Shown: positions 18,895 to 27,088 of the stretch, in pieces
Numbering within the stretch: position 1 is the stretch's first letter
How the letters are laid out: each line of letters starts with the position of its first letter
From: Steroidobacteraceae bacterium
GTDB taxonomy: Bacteria; Pseudomonadota; Gammaproteobacteria; Steroidobacterales; Steroidobacteraceae
Assembly (NCBI GenBank): GCA_019634915.1
Contig: JAHCAN010000021.1
Location: 1-45,940, forward strand
DNA length: 45,940 bases
Reading direction: 5' to 3'
The notes under the pieces: generated by a model
Databases searched by the model: none
What the model was told of the DNA's origin: nothing
The model's input: the letters and a program-made list of their open reading frames with translations, nothing else
Translations under genes and position numbers: made by a program

Positions 18895-21751
18895 ATGTGG
18901 CCAATTGGTTCACCCCAGCTCGCAGTGCCGACCCCGCCCCAACACCCACTCTGTAGGAGACGTTCGCTACGACTGCATTCCATGCCCATGACGCACCGAC
19001 CGTTGCGGTGAGCTGCAACGGTGTTCGGAATCCGATCAATCCTGGCGTCTTGATGGTTGCCCGCGCCGCAGCGACCACTTGGGAGAAAGCTTGCCCAGGG
19101 GTGACACCACCCCATGTCTTTGCAACAAAGGGAGCGGTCCCCGTTGCGATTGGGGTATCGAGCCCGACTCCATGATCCCCAATGCTCACCACATCGAAGT
19201 CCATAGTGTCGCTGTAGTTGGACTTAGTGCTATCCAGCCACTCACCCCAGCCCAAGCCATTGTCGCCACCCGTGAAATCTTGGACGGCCCCGGCCATGCC
19301 GGTGCATGGCTGACTTTGCGGCCGCTCACCCTCGACCACGACCTCCTCGAGCGGCTGTTCTTCCTCGGTACTTGAGTCCGGAGTCTGATTCGAGCCCGGG
19401 TTCCAGCCACCCCCACCTCCACCGCCACCGCCGCCATCTCCGCCGCGCCCTGAAGTCCCTCCGGGGCCGTTGATGAACGGGCCGTATATACTCCTGGTGC
19501 CCGATGAAACTTCGCGACGGCCCAGCACGTAGACCAACTCCAGTGGTGGTGGTGACGTGCTCTCGCCTTGCGACTGGGCATTGACAGGTTTGACTTTGAA
19601 CCGTTTCCTCTCTCCATTGAACCCACTCGGATCGATGAAGCTCAGCGGATTGCCGCCGACGTAGGCGAAGCGGTTCCACGCCTGGGTCCCGAACGTGGTG
19701 TCGAGATAGGGATCGGCACTGACGAAGCGCGCGATGATCGGGTCATACACCCGCCCGTTCATGTGGACGAGGGCCGTAGAGTCGAGCATCTCATGTCCGC
19801 TGTAACCCCGGCGGGTCAGCCCATTGATCGTGGTGATATCCCCCGCAGAGGGCGACCCGCTCCACGCCGTGCCCCGTCGCTGGCCGTAGGCATTGAAGCT
19901 CTCGCGCACCGTGACCGCCCCAGCGCTGCTGGTGATCACGTCCACCGAGCCCTGGTGGTCCCGGAGCAGATAGGACAGCGTGTTGGTGCCCGAGCTCTTC
20001 CTTGAGTACAGCGCCACCGCCTGCCCCTCGGCGAAGATGTAGTGCTTCCAGTCGATGTTGCTGCCTTGGGTTACCTTCTCCAGGAGACGGCCGACGTACA
20101 CGTGGCTGTAGGTCACGTTGGCCGCCTTGTAGGCGTGCTGCCAGCGTCGTCCTGAGGGCGTGTACTGGAACGTGCTCGAGTTCTGGCTGTCCTTCGTGAT
20201 CGACTTCGGCAGGTTCGAGGCGTACCACGCGAGCGTCGTGCCGTTGCGGTTGGTCATGTTGCCATTGCTGTCGTAGCTGAACGACCAGGTCCCACCCCCG
20301 GTGTTGATCGAAGCCACCGCGTGGATCTTGGTGCCGTGGTAGGTGTAGGTCCCCACCCCGCTCTGGCTCTGGATGTTGCCGTTGGCGGCATACGAGAGGT
20401 CGAGGTTCGTGCTGCCGTTGAGCGTCGTGTAGTCGAGCCGGTAGAGGTTGTCGTAGTAGGCGTTCTCGGTCAGGCCCTGGTTGTTGTCCTGGCGCTGCGC
20501 GAGGTTGCCGACCTTGTCCCACAGGTAGCTCAGGTTCTGCACCGACGTGCCCCCACCGGGGCCGGTCTGGATGTAGTCGATCCAGCCGGTGACCTGATCG
20601 AAGCTCCTGACGGTCTTGAGGCCGTTGCCGAGCACCTGCTCGGTCACCTGGCCGCGCGCATTGGCCGCATTGGCCTGCCAGAACACGGTGCTCGGGGCGT
20701 TGTAGTCCTTCACTTTCCACAGCGCGCCGTTCTGGTAGTCGTACTGCAGCTTCAGGCGGTAGCTCGAGGTGCTGGTCGGGTAGGTCAGCGTGTCCACGAA
20801 CCCTGTCAGCGTACTGTAGGTCTGGTTGACGGTGTAGGTGTTGCCGTTCTCGGCGTACTGCGTCTGGCTCGGCCGCCCGAGGCTGTCGAAGCTGAAGGTC
20901 TCGCTGTAGGTCGCGATGCCGCTGCCCGAGATCTGCTGGCTCTTGAGCCGCCCGATCTCGTGCGCACCCGCACTCGTGCCCCAGGTCCAGGTGCTTGTGA
21001 TGCTGCCGCCGCCCTCGGGCATCACCCGCGTAAGCGGGCGGCCGAGCGCGTCGAACGTCTGGGTGATCGTCTTGGAGTTCGCATCGGTGTACGACGTCAT
21101 CTCCCCGAGCGCGTTATAGCTGTAGGTCCAGCTGCCGAGGTCGATGTTGGTCGAGGCCGTGCGCAGGCCCCGAATATTGTAGGTGCCCGTCTGCAGCGTC
21201 GCGCCCGCCGAGTCCTGCACGCGCACGGCATTGCCGAAGGCGTCGTAGTCGACGTTCTGGTAATAGTTGTCGTGGTCGCTCGAGCGCACGACCTGGCCGA
21301 GTGCGTTGGCGATCTGCTTGCCCTGCTTGCCGAGCGCGTCCACCACGCGCGTGGTCAGGCCCTCATAGTACGTGGTGGTGGTCTGCGCCGTCGGGTCCGA
21401 GTCGCTCACCGGGCGCGAGGCTTGCGTCACGCGGCTGGCCAAATCGTAGGTGAAATTGGCGTAAAAGAACGAGTCGCCGGCCGACAGGCGGGCCGGCGTG
21501 CTCTGGGATCCGATTCCATCTTCGGCAAAGCAGGCCGTGGCGGCGCCACCCCGGCCGCCCTTTTCGCCCAGTAGCCTCGCGAGGGCACGGGAATTTGAAG
21601 GCCGCGACAAATCTTCGCCAGCCCCACATCCGAAAGGCCGAATTCCTTCGCCAGCGACCGCATCGGCGTGGCCCAGATTTTCTCGTAGAGCTCGCTTCGC
21701 CTCACGGTGAAACCTTAGCGGCCGCCGCAGAGCTTCTCCATCAAAATTCAA
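18872..21751 (-). CDS. RHS repeat-associated core protein, 5'-truncated, variable C-terminal tip
   Basis: The open frame encodes 959 residues from a weak TTG start at 21751. Only the part from about residue 85 (21500) onward is RHS sequence; the first 84 residues read out of frame through a different gene fragment. RHS/YD repeats such as YDAFGNAVRVQDSAG and FDALGRPLTR fill about 95-590. The RHS-associated core follows: LLRDHQGSVDVITSSAG, RRGYSGHEMLD, HMNGRVYDPIIARFVSADP, ending NPLSFIDPSGF near residue 706. The 250-residue tip has a ten-glycine run (about 768-778), an EEVVVEGERP motif, and a hydrophobic, Gly/Ala-rich end. The tip's activity is not recognisable. The loss of the usual N-terminal secretion part suggests an orphan or decaying toxin; lower GC than neighbours supports transfer. 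Confidence 0.75.
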   Translation of the reverse strand: MNFDGEALRRPLRFHREAKRALRENLGHADAVAGEGIRPFGCGAGEDLSRPSNSRALARLLGEKGGRGGAATACFAEDGIGSQSTPARLSAGDSFFYANFTYDLASRVTQASRPVSDSDPTAQTTTTYYEGLTTRVVDALGKQGKQIANALGQVVRSSDHDNYYQNVDYDAFGNAVRVQDSAGATLQTGTYNIRGLRTASTNIDLGSWTYSYNALGEMTSYTDANSKTITQTFDALGRPLTRVMPEGGGSITSTWTWGTSAGAHEIGRLKSQQISGSGIATYSETFSFDSLGRPSQTQYAENGNTYTVNQTYSTLTGFVDTLTYPTSTSSYRLKLQYDYQNGALWKVKDYNAPSTVFWQANAANARGQVTEQVLGNGLKTVRSFDQVTGWIDYIQTGPGGGTSVQNLSYLWDKVGNLAQRQDNNQGLTENAYYDNLYRLDYTTLNGSTNLDLSYAANGNIQSQSGVGTYTYHGTKIHAVASINTGGGTWSFSYDSNGNMTNRNGTTLAWYASNLPKSITKDSQNSSTFQYTPSGRRWQHAYKAANVTYSHVYVGRLLEKVTQGSNIDWKHYIFAEGQAVALYSRKSSGTNTLSYLLRDHQGSVDVITSSAGAVTVRESFNAYGQRRGTAWSGSPSAGDITTINGLTRRGYSGHEMLDSTALVHMNGRVYDPIIARFVSADPYLDTTFGTQAWNRFAYVGGNPLSFIDPSGFNGERKRFKVKPVNAQSQGESTSPPPLELVYVLGRREVSSGTRSIYGPFINGPGGTSGRGGDGGGGGGGGGGWNPGSNQTPDSSTEEEQPLEEVVVEGERPQSQPCTGMAGAVQDFTGGDNGLGWGEWLDSTKSNYSDTMDFDVVSIGDHGVGLDTPIATGTAPFVAKTWGGVTPGQAFSQVVAAARATIKTPGLIGFRTPLQLTATVGASWAWNAVVANVSYRVGVGAGSALRAGVNQLATYACSKQD
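21427..21705 (-). pseudogene. 5' fragment of a helix-turn-helix-like conserved gene, fused out of frame to RHS
   Basis: From GTG 21705 the translation MRRSELYEKIWATPMRSLAK and on to GRGYWAKRAAG-like PSRGYWAKRAAG is a widespread conserved N-terminal domain with a helix-turn-helix look (LAKEFGLSDVGLAKICR). Similarity ends near residue 64 (about 21514), after which the frame runs antiparallel to sense through RHS DNA and stops at 21427. The rest of the gene has been replaced by the 5'-truncated RHS gene. It starts about 36 bp downstream of the RES toxin gene. Confidence 0.6.
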
Positions 21752-22694
21752 TCTCTGCGTACGTCCGTGACGTCAGTTCAACGCATCGCGCACCTTCGGG
21801 CGGATCAAGCACCCGAACCACCGAACTCGTACCCGCGAAATTCCGCGGGAACACCACAAGCGAGCGCCCCTGGGTGCGAATCGATCGATAGAGGATTCCT
21901 TCGAATCCGCTGGCCGCAGCCAGTTGACCAAAGACCTGGGTGTTGGCAGGCAAATCGACGGAGCTGTTGAACACGCGCCAGCTGGGATCCATGAACGAGC
22001 GGAGCATCATCGAAACAGTGTTCACGATACTGGCAGGTCGGATACCCAGCGTCCGTTCGAGAGCACGGTACTCTCTCGAGAAACGAAAAGTCTTGGTGAT
22101 GTCCACGAACGGCTGCAATGTGCCTGGCTGCGTCAGATCGAAGACCTGATTGACTTGGCCGCGGAGGGACAGCAAGGCGACACTGTGCTCGCGCGTGAGC
22201 GCAAGCGCCTGGGGGCCGAGTACACCCTTTTCCGCCGTAGCACCGAACATTTCGTGCAGCGCCGTCTCCGGCGACTCCGCCAGATAGAGCGCCGGAAAGG
22301 GGCTGAACCGGAATTCGTCGATATCCCGACCGAAATTGAAGCGTCCACTCTGGCGCAGACTCCCGAGACACGACAGGGGCGAGAGCGCATAGCGCAGTTT
22401 GATGGCGCGACACCATCCCTGCAGATCCACCGTGATTCCGGGAATACTTCGCAGCGCTTCCAGTATCCGGGCGCGGTGGAGCGTGCGCTGCGTCTCCAGC
22501 TCCGCAAACTGTTGGGTCTGCCAGAGCAGGATTGCCTGCTGTCGACTGCGGGAACGCGCCAGCTGCTCGCCGCTGATCTGCTCGAGCAGCAGTTCGCCAG
22601 GCGCGAGCGTCGGGAACGCTCCGCGCCCGGTCCGGAACTCAAGCGATCGCCGCCCTGGTCTCTTCACGCGCCGCAGCCTCGTCTTCCAGGGCAT
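21741..22694 (-). CDS. RES-domain toxin (NAD+-degrading family)
   Basis: RES-domain toxins degrade cellular NAD+. The 317-residue protein carries the hallmark residues: Arg118 in SGRFNFG, Glu143 in ALYLAESPETALHE, and Ser in EGILYRSIRTQG (about 282). The RES domain spans roughly 95-300, preceded by about 95 residues rich in Gln/Arg/Leu that are not typical of minimal RES toxins. ATG 22694 overlaps the antitoxin gene by 56 bp; a GTG at 22667 is an alternative start. It is the second gene of the toxin-antitoxin operon. The frame is intact, so it may be active. Confidence 0.85.
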   Translation of the reverse strand: MPWKTRLRRVKRPGRRSLEFRTGRGAFPTLAPGELLLEQISGEQLARSRSRQQAILLWQTQQFAELETQRTLHRARILEALRSIPGITVDLQGWCRAIKLRYALSPLSCLGSLRQSGRFNFGRDIDEFRFSPFPALYLAESPETALHEMFGATAEKGVLGPQALALTREHSVALLSLRGQVNQVFDLTQPGTLQPFVDITKTFRFSREYRALERTLGIRPASIVNTVSMMLRSFMDPSWRVFNSSVDLPANTQVFGQLAAASGFEGILYRSIRTQGRSLVVFPRNFAGTSSVVRVLDPPEGARCVELTSRTYAEIEF

Positions 22695-23055
22695 CCGTAA
22701 TGAAACGAAGCAGCTTGGCGTGCCGGCCAGTGCGGATCATGTCGCGAGGCGTGATGTTGCCCAGCATGGGATTGGGCGTCGTCAACCACAACCTGGTCTT
22801 CACGTCGTCATCGAAGAAGCCGAAAACCAGATTGCAGATATTGGCGATCAGGGCGAAGTGCTCGCGCAGTTCCTTGGGGGCACGCTCGTCATAGCGCACC
22901 GAAGACTTCTTGAGTCCGGTCAATCGCGCGACCTCACTCGTGTCGAGATCCGCGAATTCCCGGACACGTTCGTAGTCAAGCGCTTGCCCGCTCCAGAACT
23001 TCAGCGGGTCGGTCCTGGCAACCGTTCTGAAAAGTGACGCAGCCGCCTGAGACAT
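22639..23055 (-). CDS. Xre/MbcA/ParS-type antitoxin (DUF2384 toxin-binding domain)
   Basis: 138 residues. A helix-turn-helix-like region occupies about 35-56 (TSEVARLTGLKKSSVRYDER), followed by the toxin-binding C-terminal domain with the typical motif NPMLGNITPRDMI (95-107). It precedes and overlaps the RES toxin gene, the standard antitoxin-first order of RES-Xre modules. The ATG at 23055 has AGGAG 5 nt upstream and a near-consensus promoter at 23103-23131. It should neutralise the toxin and repress its own promoter. Confidence 0.87.
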   Translation of the reverse strand: MSQAAASLFRTVARTDPLKFWSGQALDYERVREFADLDTSEVARLTGLKKSSVRYDERAPKELREHFALIANICNLVFGFFDDDVKTRLWLTTPNPMLGNITPRDMIRTGRHAKLLRFITDALEDEAAAREETRAAIA

Positions 23056-23070
23056 GGAGACTCCTGTAAA

Positions 23071-23096
23071 GGGCAGCGGAATATCGCACCCTGCCC
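23071..23096. promoter_or_regulatory. Inverted repeat in the antitoxin leader, candidate operator
   Basis: GGGCAG (23071-23076) and CTGCCC (23091-23096) form a 6-bp inverted repeat with a 14-bp spacer, just downstream of the -10 and upstream of the Shine-Dalgarno. This is a reasonable place for autoregulation by the antitoxin, but the site is inferred only from symmetry and position. Confidence 0.35.
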
Positions 23097-23102
23097 CGCC
23101 AT

Positions 23103-23131
23103 ATTATACCCAGTTTTTAACCAGATTTCAG
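23103..23131 (-). promoter_or_regulatory. Sigma-70 promoter of the RES/Xre operon
   Basis: On the minus strand CTGAAA (plus 23126-23131) as -35, an exact 17-bp spacer, and a perfect TATAAT (plus 23103-23108) as -10. It stands out in this GC-rich window and lies about 48 bp before the antitoxin ATG. Confidence 0.75.
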
Positions 23132-23163
23132 CCACGCCGGGAACATCACAAAGAACCATTACT

Positions 23164-23298
23164 TCAATGATTTGACCCACTCTCGCAGAGACAGGGTTTC
23201 TCAGTGCGCTCCACGAATACTTCCCAATCCTCCCCACGCTGCCACGGGCTCTCGGCGTACTGCGTCTGGCCCGGCTGCCCGAGGCTGTCGAACTGCTT
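23164..23298 (-). pseudogene. RHS repeat remnant
   Basis: Beginning directly after the stop of the barrel-protein gene, the minus strand reads FDSLGQPGQTQYAES, closely similar to FDSLGRPSQTQYAEN inside the RHS gene. At the DNA level 42 bp (23251-23292) match 20849-20890 at 40 of 42 positions. The same frame stays open for a further 28 or so codons of unrelated sequence, to TGA at 23164. It is a fragment of a second RHS gene or a duplicated piece. Confidence 0.6.
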
Positions 23299-23862
23299 TC
23301 AGAGGAAGCGCCAGGCGAGACTGAGCCACAGCGCGCTCGAGTCATCGACCTCGTCGAGGTCCATGAACTCGTACTCGAGCCGCAGGTTCAGGTGGCGGGT
23401 CAGCATCACGCCCGCGCCGGCGCCCAGCGCCAGCGAATTGTTGCTTTCGTTGCCCGACAGGGTGCCGTCCGGCGTCGTGAATTCGTATTCCGTCGTATTG
23501 ATGAACAGGCCGACCCGGCCGAGCAGCTCGAAGCGGCCGAGCGGCAAGCTGCCGACCAGCCAGGGCGTGACGCCGCGGTAGCCGATCGTCAGGCGATCGC
23601 CGGCCTCCGTTCCGGAAAAGTCACCGAGATCGGCGTACGAGACTTCGACCGCGAAGTACGGCGAGAAGCGATAGCCCGCGAAGACCCTGAGGCCGGTGTC
23701 GTCGCCGTCGATGCGCAGCGAGGTCGTCTCGTCGAGCGCGAAATCTGCCGCCGCCTCGGCCCGACCCGCGCCGATACCGACGTAAGGCCCGAAATTCTCG
23801 TAGGCCTGGCAGGTGGCGGCAGCGCCGCACAGCAGGATGAAACCCGAAATTCTGCGCAGCAT
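23299..23862 (-). CDS. Outer-membrane beta-barrel protein (OmpA-like/OmpW-like small porin)
   Basis: 187 residues with a cleavable signal peptide (LLCGAAATCQA, cut about residue 20). The mature part alternates hydrophobic and polar residues in about eight strands, e.g. FGPYVGIGAGRAEAAADF, and ends in LWLSLAWRFL, resembling barrel C-termini with terminal aromatic residues. ATG 23862 is preceded by AAGGGGGG. The family is the generic 8-strand outer-membrane protein group; no ligand can be assigned. It marks the right border of the accessory island. Confidence 0.75.
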   Translation of the reverse strand: MLRRISGFILLCGAAATCQAYENFGPYVGIGAGRAEAAADFALDETTSLRIDGDDTGLRVFAGYRFSPYFAVEVSYADLGDFSGTEAGDRLTIGYRGVTPWLVGSLPLGRFELLGRVGLFINTTEYEFTTPDGTLSGNESNNSLALGAGAGVMLTRHLNLRLEYEFMDLDEVDDSSALWLSLAWRFL

Positions 23863-23957
23863 ATTCCCCCCTTGCGCCGCGGCGGCGCGGCGGCGTCGAG
23901 TATACGCGGCGGGCGGCGCGCATCCCGAAGCCGCTCAACGGCTCCTCGCTCAGCGGC

Positions 23958-24863
<906 letters not shown>

Positions 24864-24919
24864 AGCCGCTGATTCTCGCAAGATCTCCTGCCGGCGGCCA
24901 GCGCCGCCGCGGGCATGGC

Positions 24920-27088
24920 TCAGCGCGCGCGGATCTCGAAACAACGGTGGATGTGGGGATTGCGCGCGAAATCCTCGGGAATCGTCGCCGCGCTGATGTC
25001 CTCGACGACGTAGATGTCGGCGAGCGCCGGCTCCAGGCGGAACTTCTGCGCATTGGTCGAGAACACCAGCAGGCCGCCCGGCGCGAGCACGCCCATGCAG
25101 GCCTCGATCAGTACCGGGTGATCGCGCTGCACGTCGTGCACGCCCTGCATGCGCTTCGAATTCGAGAAGGTCGGCGGATCGAGGAAGATCAGGTCGAAGC
25201 GTTCGTTGAGTCGCGCGGCCTCGGCCAGCCACTCGCGGCAGTCGGCCTGCACGAAGCGGTGCTGGCGGCCGGTCAGCGCGTTCAGCGCGAGATTCTCGCG
25301 TGCCCAGTCGAGATAGGTGCGCGACAGGTCGACGCTGGTCGTCGCGCGCGCGCGGCCGGCCGCCGCGTACACGGTCGCGCTGCCGGTATAGGCGAACAGG
25401 TTCAGGAAGCGGCGGCGCGCTGCCGCGGCGCGCAGGCGCGCACGCGTGATGCGGTGATCGAGGAAGAGCCCGGTGTCGAGATAGTCGGTGAAGTTCACGC
25501 GCAGCCTCAGGCCCGCCTCGGCGACCACGTGGAACTCGCCCTGCCCCGCCTCCTTCGCATACTGCTGCCCGCGCGCCATGCGCCGGCGCATGCGCACATG
25601 GATCCGGTCGACCGGCAGCCCGAGGACTTCGGGCAGCACCGAGAGTGCCTCGCCGCGGCGGCGGCGCACCGCCTCGAGCTCGATTTCACGAGGTGCAGCG
25701 TACTCCTGCACATACGCCCAGCGCGTCGGCGAGTCAGCCGCGGTGTACAGGTCGATCGCGAACGCGTACTCCGGCATGTCCGCGTCGTACACGCGATAGC
25801 AGGTCACGCCCGACTTCGCCGCCCAGTCGCCGAGCCGCTTCGCGTTCTTCGCGAGCCGGTTCGCGAACATGCGCGCGCCGGGTGTGTCGCGCAGCGCCGG
25901 GTCGATCGGCGAGCTGCGCGGGCGGCGAAAGTCATGCCGGCTCGCCGGCTCCACGTCGAAGCGCAGCAGGCGGCATTCGATCGCGCCGTTCCAGACCGTG
26001 TGCGTGCGCGCCGCGCGCAGGCCCATCTCGAGGCCCAGCTGCGGTGCGCCGGTGATCACCGCCGCGCGCCAGCCGGTGAAATGCTCGCGCAGTACGGCGC
26101 CGAGCTCGCGGTGCAGCGCGCGCGCCGACTCCTGGTCCTCGAGGCGCACGCCATAGGGCGGGTTCGTGCAGAGCAGTCCGCGCGGCGCCACCGGCCGCGC
26201 CGCGGCGAGCGGCGCCTGAGTGAAGGCTACCCATTCGGCGACGCCGGCCCGACGCGCATTGTCGTCGGCGGCACGGATCGCGCGCACATCGATGTCGCTG
26301 CCGCGCAGACGCGGCTCCGCGCCCTGCTCGGGTGTCCGGATGCGCGCACGCGCAGCCGCGCGCAACCGCTCCCACAGCGCGGCATCGTGGCCGCGCCAGC
26401 CGGTGAAACCGAAATAGTCGCGTTCGAGGTTCGGGGCCCGGCCCGCCGCGATCAGCGCCGCTTCGATCACGATCGTGCCCGAGCCGCACATCGGATCGAG
26501 CAATGCCGCGCCCTCGGCGGCCAGTTGCGGCCAGCCGGCGCGCAGCAGGATGCCGGCCGCGACGTTCTCGCGCAGCGGCGCTTCGCCGGCCACGGTGCGA
26601 TAGCCGCGCCGGTGCAAACCCTCGCCCGCCAGATCGATCGACACGGTCACGTCCGCGCCGTTCGCATGCGCATGCACGCGCACCGAAGGCCGTGTGAGCG
26701 CGACGTCCGGCCGCTGGCCGAAGCGTTCGCGCAGCGGGTCACAGATCGCATCCTTCACGCGCTGCGCGCCGTAACGCGTGTGGTGGATCGCCGGGTGGCG
26801 GCCGCTGAAATCGCAGGCGAGCGTGCCAGCGGGATCCACGTGCTCGTGCCAGGGCAGCGCGCGCAAGGCCGCGTACAGCTCATCGGCACTCGCCGCGCGC
26901 ACTCGCGCAACTTCGAGATAGACGCGACTCGCGAGGCGCGATTCGAGGCAGGCGCGGTAGGCGACCTCGAGCGGCCCCGTGAAGTCGACGCCGAGGGCGC
27001 GCTCGCGCACTTCCTGTGCGCCGAGACCGGCGAGCTCGGCCGCGAGCAGGTCGCCGAAGCCGCGCGGGGCGCTCGCGAGGAAGCGCAT
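24920..27088 (-). CDS. rlmKL: 23S rRNA methyltransferase RlmKL (fused G2069 m7G and G2445 m2G activities)
   Basis: A 722-residue two-methyltransferase fusion. The N-terminal half has a THUMP region (about 45-155), then a class I methyltransferase with DPMCGSGTIVIEA and the N2-guanine motif TNPPYG. The C-terminal half (RlmK) has NLFAYTGSATVYAA and FLDPPTFSNS. Both active sites look intact. The ATG at 27088 overlaps the exonuclease TGA by one base (TGATG); GTG 27091 is also possible. Length matches E. coli RlmKL (702) with small insertions. Confidence 0.95.
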   Translation of the reverse strand: MRFLASAPRGFGDLLAAELAGLGAQEVRERALGVDFTGPLEVAYRACLESRLASRVYLEVARVRAASADELYAALRALPWHEHVDPAGTLACDFSGRHPAIHHTRYGAQRVKDAICDPLRERFGQRPDVALTRPSVRVHAHANGADVTVSIDLAGEGLHRRGYRTVAGEAPLRENVAAGILLRAGWPQLAAEGAALLDPMCGSGTIVIEAALIAAGRAPNLERDYFGFTGWRGHDAALWERLRAAARARIRTPEQGAEPRLRGSDIDVRAIRAADDNARRAGVAEWVAFTQAPLAAARPVAPRGLLCTNPPYGVRLEDQESARALHRELGAVLREHFTGWRAAVITGAPQLGLEMGLRAARTHTVWNGAIECRLLRFDVEPASRHDFRRPRSSPIDPALRDTPGARMFANRLAKNAKRLGDWAAKSGVTCYRVYDADMPEYAFAIDLYTAADSPTRWAYVQEYAAPREIELEAVRRRRGEALSVLPEVLGLPVDRIHVRMRRRMARGQQYAKEAGQGEFHVVAEAGLRLRVNFTDYLDTGLFLDHRITRARLRAAAARRRFLNLFAYTGSATVYAAAGRARATTSVDLSRTYLDWARENLALNALTGRQHRFVQADCREWLAEAARLNERFDLIFLDPPTFSNSKRMQGVHDVQRDHPVLIEACMGVLAPGGLLVFSTNAQKFRLEPALADIYVVEDISAATIPEDFARNPHIHRCFEIRAR

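Noticed and set aside
19405-19450. Glycine-codon repeat in the RHS tip as a phase-variation tract
   Set aside because: The run is made of mixed GGN codons with no perfect mononucleotide or multi-unit tract, and in-frame changes would not switch expression.
23001-23345. 114-codon minus-strand open frame between the antitoxin and the barrel-protein gene
   Set aside because: It spans the TA promoter and the RHS remnant in a different frame from the RHS similarity; no motif supports it.
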